Shown here in pieces: positions 34,925 through 44,335 of a stretch of DNA of 64,000 nucleotides. Position numbers and translations under genes: made by a program. This DNA is from Thozetella sp. PMI_491 (taxonomy: Eukaryota; Ascomycota; Sordariomycetes; Chaetosphaeriales; Chaetosphaeriaceae): positions 99,995 to 163,994 of the forward strand of contig MU270036.1 in the NCBI GenBank assembly GCA_021432635.1, read 5' to 3'. A model generated the notes under the pieces. The model had not been told where the DNA came from. It ran no database searches and was given only the letters and a program-made list of their open reading frames with translations. Each line of letters opens with the position of its first letter. Position 1 is the stretch's first letter.

Positions 34925-35190
34925 GCCTCTAGCATTGCAGTGGAAGATATCGTGTCTGGATGCATTTGGCTCAACACGCGCCGCCTCGCTAGGACGCAGC
35001 TGCGCATCAATGCCAAAGCTTCTGTACGGCGACTAAGGCTCCTCTAAATAAAAGCTATGTTGTTCATGCTCGTCAGCGTAGAGAGATGGTCAACTCTGAG
35101 CTTGGTCTTGCGAGTCTCCATCACCTCCACCTCCAGCGTCTCGGCCTCATCCCACTGGCCTCTGCTGCTGTACTGTGCCTCCTCCATTTG
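34925..35190 (-). pseudogene. Inverted TPR-tail remnant
   Basis: The minus strand reads SRGQWDEAETLEVEVMETRK, then TKLRVDHLSTLTSMNNIAF, a stop, then RSLSRRTEALALMRSCVLARR. This is the same pair of TPR units as the plus-strand remnant at 34.2-34.4 kb, giving an inverted duplication with roughly 700 bp between. The in-frame stop after IAFI and the lack of any upstream domain show it is dead. Confidence 0.72.
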
Positions 35191-36495
35191 ACTCTCCATT
35201 GTCCGTCCTGACACGGTCGAGAGTGAGTCAGTGACGCGTCGTAGATGCGATTTGATGATGGATTTTGTGAAGGCTTAGCTGCACCAATCAATGAAACTTG
35301 TACCGAAGGGGGGCGTGTCGTGAAAGTCCCGATATATTGTAGCTAATTTGTTGCACTCTATGGCCACCCTGTGAGCTGACTATCACGGTGTAAACGTTAT
35401 CGTCACAACAAGATGTATACTCAGTAGCTCTCATGAAGTAAAACGGTTGAAGACTTGCTTGCCCCCCATCTATACTAGGGAAGCTCGTACTCGTTATATA
35501 CACGTTTTCCACGCTTGCTTGACCGCTGCTCTAGTAAACAGGGGTGCTCTCGTGACCATCACAGACTGCTCGCTTAGCTGGATCCCCTGTTCGTGGATTG
35601 GCTGCTTGCCGAGCCAGTTCACGAGCTTCCCCCGCTTCCAGCTAGTAGGGCTGGCGCTCAGCTGCGAGCTATACCCCTCTTCCTTTGTGACAAATAGGAG
35701 TATCCATATTTGTCTCAAAATGTTTGTAAAAGGTTGTGAGACTTTTACTTTAATCAGTATAAACCTTTGTTTTACTACAGTATCAAGCGCTGAGAGGGCC
35801 ATAATTGCTTGAATGAGGTAAATTCATGTAAAATAGCACCTATCCCCAAGGGGCATGGGCGGTACAACTAGCCACTTTGGCCGCTTTGACTAGCGATTAT
35901 GAACAAGTTTGGATGGTTAAGCTAGTCTGGTAGCGAGGAATAAAGGGTAATATTAAATATCCCAACTAAAGGAACCCAGGAATCTCGTAGCCAATTGTAA
36001 CTAAATAAAACTTGGATAGTAGTGTTAGATAGAGAATCAAGGGAAGAATCTAACAGTAGTAATTATATCACAGTGTAGTAAGAATTGAGTTAGATAATAG
36101 TAAGTTATATAGTGTAGGTAAATATAGTTATTATTCTAATAGTTACACTTATAACTTGTAATGATGTGTGTGGAGGCCGGCCTGCCAGTGAGTAGGGGCC
36201 CTGCATCAGAGAGTACGCGATTCACAGCCAAACAGCTGGCAATTTTGCTCCTCCACAGATCAAACTATGTTACGAAACCACCACTTATACGTCAATATAT
36301 ATCAGTGCCCTCATCGTTTTTCCCCTGGTTGTGCCAGCAGTGCAGTGTATAAAGTGGCTAATACAAGAGCAAGGTGTGTGGTATTACATAACTCTAATTA
36401 CCTCTCATATATTATTTGCTAGTTTATTCAAGAATATTAAAGAATAAAGTCCTAGAGGATATAAGTTTAAGAAAAAACAAAACCTGAATAAAAGA
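35191..36495. other. Intergenic, AT-rich in the middle
   Basis: No gene is supported. From about 35940 to 36150 the sequence is AT-rich with repeated TTAGATA/TAGTAAG words. A TGTTAGATAGAGAATC word near 36025 resembles a copia-type LTR start, but I find no matching end or target duplication. Confidence 0.45.
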
Positions 36496-36497
36496 AA

Positions 36498-36697
36498 AAA
36501 AAGTTTGAGTAGAGAAAAAATTGAAATGAGCGAGATTCGAACTCGCGAATATCTACCAGGATGCTCACGGTACCTGTGAAAGTGTGAACTAGAAGACAAA
36601 AAAGTTTGCGTAGAGAAAAAATTGAAAGGAGCGAGATTCGAACTCGCGCAGATTTCTCTACCAGGATGCTCACGGTACCCGTGAAAGTGTGAACACT
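36498..36697 (-). repeat. Tandem duplication of the tRNA-Leu 3' half
   Basis: Two ~93-bp copies lie head to tail, at about 36498-36589 and 36601-36695. Each holds, on the minus strand, the end of the anticodon-loop intron (TTCACACTTTCAC), CATCCTGGTAGA, the T arm GCGAGTTCGAATCTCGC and the same downstream flank with AAAAAAGTTTG. The copy at 36601-36695 is part of the full tRNA gene; the other has no 5' half and a changed acceptor strand. Confidence 0.82.
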
Positions 36698-36787
36698 TGA
36701 ATCTGGCGCTAGGGTAGATTATTAGCATTGTCTCAATCCGTATCGGCGCACGGCGGGCTTACCCTTAGACCACTCGGCCATCCTTCC
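36623..36787 (-). tRNA. tRNA-Leu(CAA) with an extra D-arm insert
   Basis: Read 36787 to 36623. The acceptor strand GGAAGGA pairs with TCCTTTC (one G-T pair), followed by discriminator A. The D arm is GCC-GAGTGGTCTAA-GGC once a 54-base insert is removed. The anticodon stem/loop CCAGA-TTCAAG carries anticodon CAA. A normal intron follows base 37, then the variable arm AGA-GAAA-TCT and a perfect five-pair T arm around TTCGAAT. It is thus a class II tRNA-Leu. Intron presence at 37/38 is usual for this isoacceptor. Box A (TGGCCGAGTGG) and box B (GAGTTCGAATCTC) are intact. Only the last anticodon-stem pair is imperfect (A-C). The D-arm insert makes function uncertain. Confidence 0.75.
36709..36762 (-). 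other. 54-bp GT-AG intron-like insert in tRNA D arm
   Basis: On the tRNA strand the insert begins GTAAGC, has GCTAAT about 14 bases before its end, and finishes CCCTAG. These are the donor, branch and acceptor signals of a fungal spliceosomal intron. Excising it restores TCTAAGG+CGCCAGATTCAAG, exactly a normal tRNA-Leu D arm and anticodon stem. Known nuclear tRNA introns in fungi sit one base 3' of the anticodon, so this position is anomalous. Confidence 0.7.
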
Positions 36788-36974
36788 ATTTGAGAGAATT
36801 TCGCCAGAGAATTTTACTAACAGGTACGGAAGTCCTACAAACTATTTGAATTGTGGGGCTCCCCCGCGTAAATGAACTGCGTGTTATGCATCAAAGCTAT
36901 TAATATAGTTATAGACCTAACTAACCTGTTTTACTCTAAGCCAGTATCGCATACATAATATTAGCCATCACGTA

Positions 36975-37016
36975 GGCCTGGGGATGCAGCGCCTTAGACC
37001 ACCTGGCCATCTTGCC
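36975..37016 (-). pseudogene. tRNA-Leu 5'-half remnant
   Basis: The minus strand reads GGCAAGATGGCC, AGGTGGTCTAAGGCGCTGCAT. This is the acceptor strand, box A and D arm of a leucine-type tRNA different from the neighbouring one. Two bases of box A are changed (CAGG for CGAG), and no T arm follows within 200 bp. It is a half-gene relic. Confidence 0.65.
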
Positions 37017-37204
37017 AATGCTAATGATTTGACCCAGTGGCTAACTTTCACTTGTCAAGAAAGATAAGACCTAACAGATATCTTCGCAACCCTTTTTAGC
37101 ACCAATCAAGTCCTTTACAGCATAGTTTTTGTCCTATTGTGTAACTAATATCCTCACAAAGCATGGCTACTTTCTCCCGCTCTTTCCCCCCTGAATTGGC
37201 ATAT

Positions 37205-39802
37205 TTATTCCCCGCTTTTCTTTTTCCTTATATTTCTTGAGGAAGCCAGCCCCTTGGTTAGCAGTATCTCATGAGCTATACGCCCTAAGCTTCCGTAACG
37301 CCCATGAAACGCCATTAAAGATTGTCGAGTTATAGATAGTATGCTATCTTTTATCGGTATAAAGCGTCCTTTGTCGGGGTTGTTGTGTGTGCAGTTCACA
37401 CACCACTTGTTTCGCTCTACATAGAGAGTCGCTCCAATGGTCCAGCGTGGCTCTTTATCTAGAAATAAACTCCCTCCATCTTTAAGGATAGTCTCCCCTT
37501 TGCATCTAATACACCAGCATTCTACTTCCACGGGAAGACCAATATCGCCATCTTCTTTTTTCCGGTAATAAGCCCGAAGCGGAGATATAGATGAAGACTG
37601 AGACACTGAAGCCACTATTATACCCATCGATCCACATGGGTAAACAACCTCAATGTCATTGTCAAGAGGTGTCGCACTCACTTCTTTGCCACTACAAGTC
37701 TGGGAATTGCATCTTCGTCGGCGAGCGAGATAGACGCCAGGCCGATTGACCGACCACCTTGGACTTGAATCTGCTTTGAGCGGACTTCGACAAATTTTGC
37801 ACACAACATCGATTTGCTGGCCGTCAAATCGACTGTGCCAGAACTGTTGACTTTTGTCTTTGACACCTTCAAGGTATGTCTCTTGGTGAACCATGATTTC
37901 TTTAAGAATTTGTGGAAATGACTGCGTAGTTGTTGATGGTGTAAATTTTAGTAAAATCTGTTGTAAGGCAGTTGTGATATCTCGGAAGCTAGAAATAGGT
38001 GTTCTCGGAAAGAGGATTTGCTTCTGTCCCCGTAACCACTCTAGAATCTCCAGTGGTAGGTCTGTTGGTAAGTTGCAACGTTGAGAGGATATCTCTTGTG
38101 CCTCGATGGCATTTAACGCCTGGGGAATTAGTTGCCTCAAGCTGGTATTACTATGTGGCTTTGTCGAAAAATACTTGTTCCAGACTCCTTCTTTGGCTGT
38201 TGGTGCTGATACATCGTCAGGATTGTCCCTTTTCAGGATTGTTGCTGCTGGCATTTGTTTATCTTTTGCGATCGATACGCCAAAGGCCTGTATTTCCTGC
38301 TGACGCTGAGCCCGGGGAACAAGGCCGAGCCACCTCTTCTTAGAATAATACTCCGGGACCCATGGTATACCTTCGTCGTCAGCCATTAAAACGGCAGCCT
38401 TCATTATCTTCTCTTGCATCGAAGCTGCGTTGGAATCTTCAGGTTGATAAAACATATACTGAGGATGGTAGGCCATCAGCATAACGCGCCGAAGCTTATA
38501 CCGGTCGTCCGCATTGCCAAAGCTCTCCTCAAGAGCGAGTAAAAGGACCAGCCCTTCAAATCCACCCCACAAAGATAAAATTTCGAAGGACTGTGTTGCA
38601 AGCAAGCGCTGTTGCACTTTACTGCCGTAAACAATCTCTACTTTCGCCATGGTAGAGTCTGCAATTTTCTTGGTGAACTCCTCGTGGCATCTTAACACAT
38701 CCTCAGGGTACTCGCTCTCTTGAATGGCCTCGGATCGGTCACTTCTGCGGTGAACATGGTCGAAGAGTAGTGTATTACAGTTGTATGCGGTTCCCATAAC
38801 CATAGCGATACAACCGTTGGAGATATCTGCAGCTTCGCTGTTCTCGAGAAACTTGGTCGTAAAGGATGGCTGATTGAGACGCATTGCTAAAGGGGATTCA
38901 AGCGATCCTGACGGCTGAACTAGGTGTGCTGGTGACCTGTTCTCTCCAAAAGTCTTCCAGATTGAGACCTCCTGAGCTTGGAAGCCATAAAATGATGTTT
39001 TAATATCAGTGATGGGCCGATCGCGGATTTCTATCCAGGAATTAGAAATAACCCATATTTTAGCGGAGGCATTTGTTCTACCTCTCATATCCCGCCGGTT
39101 AAGTTTATCTAGCTCACCCTCCCATTTCTCCGCCTGGGCTTGGTGCTCTCTTGGGGGGCGTGGAAGTACTAAGTTTCCTAGCACAGCATATTTGTTTGAA
39201 CTACAGTTAGAAGTAACATACTGTTGAACGAGCTGTGTGGGAATATATTCTAGTTGTTTTTCATCCTTATTATGCTCTCTGCGAGACTGATGATTGGTTT
39301 TTGATACTGGGTTACGTGTTGTGGGTAGTGCAATGTTTCCGCGGTAGTTTTGTGATACTGCAGCTCTTGTTAATTGCGCGTAACAATAATATAGGATAGG
39401 TTAAAATTAATAAAACTAACCTATGCCACGAGAACATAGTTGCCGCAAGGCAATACAGTTAGCACATTTGTCTTCCTGCTCTCCCTGGATGCGAATGCAA
39501 TCCTTGAATGGAAGGGCTGAGTCGTCGCTTGCGCAAGAATCACATTGTTCTTGGAGAATAGTGCCTCGCTGTTGAATAGTCGCGGCGAGCTTGACGATAT
39601 AAGACTTCATATTAAGTTTCCTTTGAGAATCTGGGGCTCGGAAGTTTAGATCGCGTAGTTTTGGATACTGTGAGTGTATCTTCTTTACGATGGCGGACTC
39701 GCAATGCTGTAGAATGCGATCGATAAGGTCGCTCGCCTCCTTGGGATCATTCGGTATGTTATCCCACGTAGGGCGCCCCATGTTTCGTTTATATGTGTGC
39801 AT
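37205..39802 (-). CDS. Large cysteine-cluster protein, DUF3716-like N-terminus (2 exons)
   Basis: Exons 39802..39421 and 39363..37205 join in phase 1 over a 57-nt intron (donor GTTAGT, acceptor AAGAG) to give 846 aa; no ATG is available for the second exon alone. Near residues 87-123 is a cluster C-x2-C-x11-C-x10-C-x2-C-x6-C ending CANCIALRQLCS. It resembles the fungal DUF3716 pattern, probably metal-binding. The middle includes NGCIAMVMGTAYNCNTLLFD and LSLWGGFEGLVLLLALEE. A second set of cysteine pairs lies at 649/652, 679/684, 743-748 and 782/785 with PRW motifs after two of them, suggesting two related zinc-ribbon-like units. Function is unknown. The gene is intact although its surroundings are decayed. 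Confidence 0.7.
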
Positions 39803-40756
39803 GGGATTGGTAGATGTGTAAAGTATAGTAAAGGTTCCAGAGTTGAATCCACTGGTGTATTTGGCATTTGTCTTTAAAATGGGTCTCTTCTATAGTTATC
39901 TTAATGTGTGGCTATATCTTGATTTTCGGCGATAATAAATAAACTTTTACAACTTGAGTGCTAGGAGTGGGGCTGTGTGCTGGGACAGGGGGCAGTGTGC
40001 TGGGGGGCTGTGTGCTGGGAAGGGGCGAATGTACTAGGACATGGGGCCGTGTGCTGGTGCTGGGATGGGGGGAGTGTGCTAAGACAGGGGGCTGTGTGCT
40101 GGGAAACCTAAAGCAGCGAGAATTTCCTAACCTCGATATCACCTAATAAAGCGGCGACAGATACCCATTTTGGCGGTAAAAAGGCCGTCCCATTATTTTA
40201 TAAAGATAATTTATATAAAAAAATACGAAGTTATATAAAGAGTAAAATATAAAGTTAATATCTCTCTTAATTTGAAGTTATATATTACGATCGCTGGTGT
40301 GATCGCGCTATATAAGCAGTTGGTGCAGCTACTAACTGGATGTGCGGTATGGCTAGGGACCATCGGCTAGGGACCATCGGCTAGGGTCGATGAGACTATG
40401 GATGCCATCACTCAGTTGAACTCCCTTCCGAGCGTAGGCGGAAATGAGTTTACTTCTAGACGCGGCGTCATCCGAGGCAGCGTGAAGCTGGCGTTAGGTT
40501 AACCCATGATCCACAGTTCCAGGGTGATGGCAACGACTCCGCCTTTGATGATCCGTTTTCTACTGGAATCGCATGTCTAGAACTCGGAGGGTATTGATAG
40601 TCTATGATTATTGGCTTCTCTTTTTTCTTCTGTTCTGTTCGTTGCAAGTAGCGTCAACGTCTAGTGCTAACGGAAGTCAGTACTGCCATCCCTTAGTTTT
40701 AGCCTGTTGGAGTGTTACCTTGTGACGAATCAACAACGGGGTTTCGTCGCCTTATC
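39803..40756. other. Intergenic with G-rich minisatellite
   Basis: Apart from the minisatellite listed separately, the stretch is AT-rich at 40190-40330 and contains a tandem GGCTAGGGACCATC pair near 40350-40390. No gene is supported. Confidence 0.5.
39957..40112 (+). repeat. G-rich degenerate minisatellite
   Basis: The plus strand repeats GTGTGCTGGGA-nGGGG-type units of roughly 20-25 bp at least six times. The many runs of three to six G could form quadruplexes. Open frames on both strands through it are repeat translations and not genes. Confidence 0.7.
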
Positions 40757-42200
40757 TCACCGGCTCGGGTACCTCTCCTCCGAGACCGCTGTCTCCGTAG
40801 TCACAAGTATTTTTCCATCCTCCGTCAAACTGTGCGAGTCCACTTCTGACATCCCTTCCTCGATGTCCCACCTACCCTTGACCTGTTGACCACTGCTGCT
40901 TATGTACACGTTATGACCGTTCTTACTCATGTTCGCGGCCGCATCCAACACGCTCATGTCCTCATTCAGCGCCTCGGTGCTGCTGCTGTGGGCGGCCTTG
41001 TGGCGCAGGCTCAGCGCGAACGAGTCACCCGCGGCAGCGGCGGGGATTGATGGGGACCGTGATAACGCCTTGGGCTGGTCGCCGTAAGTGCCCGTGATGC
41101 TGTGCTGGGTGAAGAGGCCAGGGAACCTGCGCGAGATAAGTGGCTTCAAGGTGGGCAGGCAGGCGCAGGAGATAGAGCAGTTGGCCTCGACGATGCTCCA
41201 CACCGCGGCGTTCTGGCCGACCCAGCTGGTGTCCTTGGAGCTCATGGCGAGGTGGAGAGTCGTAGCGCGCACGATAGAGACGACGCAGGTGCTAGAGTTT
41301 TGACGAGGGTTAGATATAGACTTGTAAAGGGGGACACTCATGTCAGGCGGCATTCAAAAATCTCACAAGAAGCCCAGGCAAAACACGCCCAAGAGCAGGA
41401 TCTTCTGCTTCAATGGCAGGTGCAGCGACTTGATGGCGGGAAGGGGCATGACAAAAACCATAAAGTCGGTGATGATGTTGATGATGGCCGCGGTGAGCCA
41501 GACAAGGAGGCTATCGATGCAATGGCCCATCTCGGACGGGATGAACAGGCCGACCGGGATGCAGGACACGCCGCATAGGATCGACTGGACTGAGTTCCAG
41601 GTAATGGAGAAGACGATGAGGCAGAGAGACACCTTCCTGATCCAGGCTAGATGGAAGATCCGCCTGTACTGTAGCAGAAGAGCGACTTTGACGATGCAGA
41701 GGGTCCAGATGTACGTCTGGATGGCGGCGAAGAGGCACTGTCGTACAATGTCGTCAGCAGAGGCTCAGAATACTTCGTTCCAGATGGCGACGTCGGACCT
41801 TTGCTTGGGACAGGAGCTCGTCTGGAGTCAGGAGGCCAACATGGCGGCCGAGCCCAAAGTGCGCCTCTAGAGACATATCGTCAGCGGACAAGATGGACAC
41901 TAGAGGCTGCAGGTCAGGAAAACATACCTATGCATGTTTCTATGCCTAGAGCAATGGCAAGTATCTACGACTGCGTCAGATAACAGCTAATGCTGGCTGC
42001 TACTCCTACAGTCTCAAACTTGCCTGCGCAAATGCAATGGCCACATCATCTAGTCCTGCGGCGTTCAAGATGACCGTACGAGTGTATAGCCGCAGACCCG
42101 TCAGAGCGGTAGAGAGCGTCGTCAGGGCGAGACTGATGCCGACGATAAACGCCACCCTCGACTCGGGGTCGTTGAGGCCAGTGTCGTTATCAGCCATCAT
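40757..42200 (-). CDS. SAT4/rhodopsin-domain integral membrane protein (5 exons)
   Basis: Exons 42200..42024, 41964..41928, 41866..41799, 41737..41367 and 41291..40757 encode 395 aa with consistent phases. The family is recognised from GLDDVAIAFAQ in the first loop, EAHFGLGRHVGLL, IWTLCIVKVALLLQYRRIF, AAIINIITDFMVFVMPLPAI, KQKILLLGVFCLGFFTCVVS and VEANCSISCACLPTLKPL. These are standard signatures of the fungal seven-helix rhodopsin-like domain, whose best-known members are Pth11-like receptors and SAT4-type proteins. Here there is no CFEM domain at the N-terminus, so it is of the short class. The first intron begins GC (CAG/GCAAGT), and the second exon is only 37 bases. The C-terminal ~90 residues are a hydrophilic cytoplasmic tail. 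Confidence 0.85.
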
Positions 42201-44335
42201 CAGACGGCTATCTTCAGGACCTAAGGTTTAGGCTAGGTAAGGCGAAGGGGCGTAGGTGAAGTAAAAGTTTGAGCATTGCCATCTGAGTATTGACTCATAT
42301 ACCCTTTAAACTTGCTGGTCTCGTTCCGCATTGACCCTAGCACTGTGAGGCCAAAATGTGCCTGGCTGCAAGCCGTTACTCAATCAATGCATCTTTCCCA
42401 CCACCAAACCCAGCGTAAAGAACCAGCTATCAGCACCATAGAGCGCCTCCTCTCCGTTTGTGGGCTGTGTGGGCTTCCGGCCATGGCCGTCGCCGGGATG
42501 CTGACTCGCAAATGTGATCGGGCCCGCTTCCCCGCGTGATTGACGTTGCATTAGTTCTCCTGGGTCAAAAGCTTAAGGGATCCGAGCGCTAGCAGTCTGT
42601 CATGTGAATGTCGAATAAACGTGAGTTTCCGATCATCATTGTTGATATTACATATTATGGGTCGACCAAGTCGGCTAAGTCGGCCCTCCATCGAGAAGAT
42701 GAGAATCACAGCAGATATGTTACGTAATATGTTGCCCCAGTAGAGGCATGTTGACGTCTTCTTCATTTCGCGCTGCATCTCTGCAGTTGTCAGAGGTGGG
42801 AGTAGTCTGGAGATGTCGCGGCAGGTCCTTGCATGTACAGTTATAGCGAGGCACGTTACATCTTTGGGAGATTGTTGAGTCTTTGGGAGATTGTTGAATC
42901 ATTGGGAGATTGTTGATGGTGTTGTTCCTGTCAGAATGGGCCCTCCGGTAAGTCGCTGAAATTTGGCCTTGTTGTAGGGGACGCCAATGCGCCAAGACAA
43001 TGACGAGAAGTGAGGGTCAAATGCCTGGCGCACGTGATATGACCCCTCAGTCATTCCTGGTAACCCCAGAGCCCCCATGGACGGACCATTTCCTCTTGTC
43101 GAGGGCCGGGAAATCATCGCACTTTCCGCGAGCCTGTACGCCTCTCCCAGGGTTAAAACCAATAGTTAGTTACCTCGTCCCCATTTTGATCGTTAAATAC
43201 TCCCAGGTTTGAAGCCGAGCCGTTGAATCATAGTGTAGAAGAGAAGAAGTTTTTGTTCATAAGAGTAAAGTTCAAGGATATTGACCAACCAGCTGCCTTG
43301 GAACTTGAATTCGCATAATTACTAGTGATTTTAACCCTGTAGTGATAGGAAGCTGGCCGTGGCGCCACTCCCTCCCCACCTCACCGGTTGTGAACCGTGA
43401 GCGAGGTTGTTAGAAGAGCGGGACATAGTTGGAGCGTCGTGGGGCTGCTCGTAGGAAACTCTGGAGCCTGATCGAGTTGAAAGATGGACGGGGCGAAGCC
43501 CGGTAATGGTCGACACGCACGAATAACGAGACCTTCACAAACTTAGTCTTTACCTCCGCCTTCAACACAAATGTAGGCAATCCGCGTTGTCCTACCTACT
43601 GTAGGTTCGACCTCCCCGAGTAAGACAAATCACTGGATGCCCCGCTCCCGTGGCAATCGTATCCTCATAGACTGACGCAGTGTGGCTTGCTCCCCCGCCC
43701 CTGATCACAACTGGCCAGAGTCTTCACCGACATTATAGTCATGCTTTTATTACAAGTCCTTAAAGAAGCTATATCTTTATAACTCTAGCGAGTTTTAAGA
43801 AAGGCTCGATAGAGATCTTAAAGCTACTGGCAAGAAGCTAATATACAGTAGATTACTTTAAACAGGTAATAGGCAGAAGCTATAATACTTACCCTTGATA
43901 AAAAGGCTTTCCTAAAATAAAGCCTAAGTAGTAGATATATTAAGCAATAAATAAGGGTGTAATGGAAGCGTAGGGCAAGCTTATTCGTTATTCTATAACT
44001 AGGGCAGTGACTAAAATATCGTTCTGTAGTACACAGAACAATACAAAAGGCGCCGGCATTTAATTTCCTAGAGCTACCTTCCAAAGGCCGACGTACTTTC
44101 GCTAAGACGTATACATTGAATGAAAACTGACCTCAGACGGGCTGGGTCGATTTGGAGACAGCAGAAGCTACCCTAGCCCGCCATGAGCAGAGTAGCTTCG
44201 ATTGCAAAGAGGTGTTGAATGAGAAGGAGCCGGTTATTGAGAACCCCGAGCAGGACTGTGAATAATATAAACATATGGTGGTAGATATTTTAGAGCAGTT
44301 GAGATTCGAAGGTCTATTTGTTCCCCTTTATAATG
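42201..44335. other. Intergenic; AT-rich at 43740-44100
   Basis: No gene is supported. A 19-bp unit TTTGGGAGATTGTTGAGTC occurs three times in tandem at 42863-42919. AT-rich sequence resembling the RIP-like tracts lies at about 43740-44100. Confidence 0.5.
42863..42919. repeat. 19-bp tandem repeat, 3 copies
   Basis: The unit is (T/A)TTGGGAGATTGTTGA(G/A)TC, starting at about 42863, 42882 and 42901, with only two or three differences between copies. Confidence 0.8.

Noticed and set aside
36025-36365. Possible solo copia LTR next to the tRNA gene (starts TGTTAGATAG)
   Set aside because: No matching terminal sequence or target-site duplication could be found, and the AT-rich context makes the start word unremarkable.
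39957-40146. Cys/Gly-rich 62-aa frame that looks like a small secreted peptide
   Set aside because: It is produced by the G-rich minisatellite and lacks a signal peptide.
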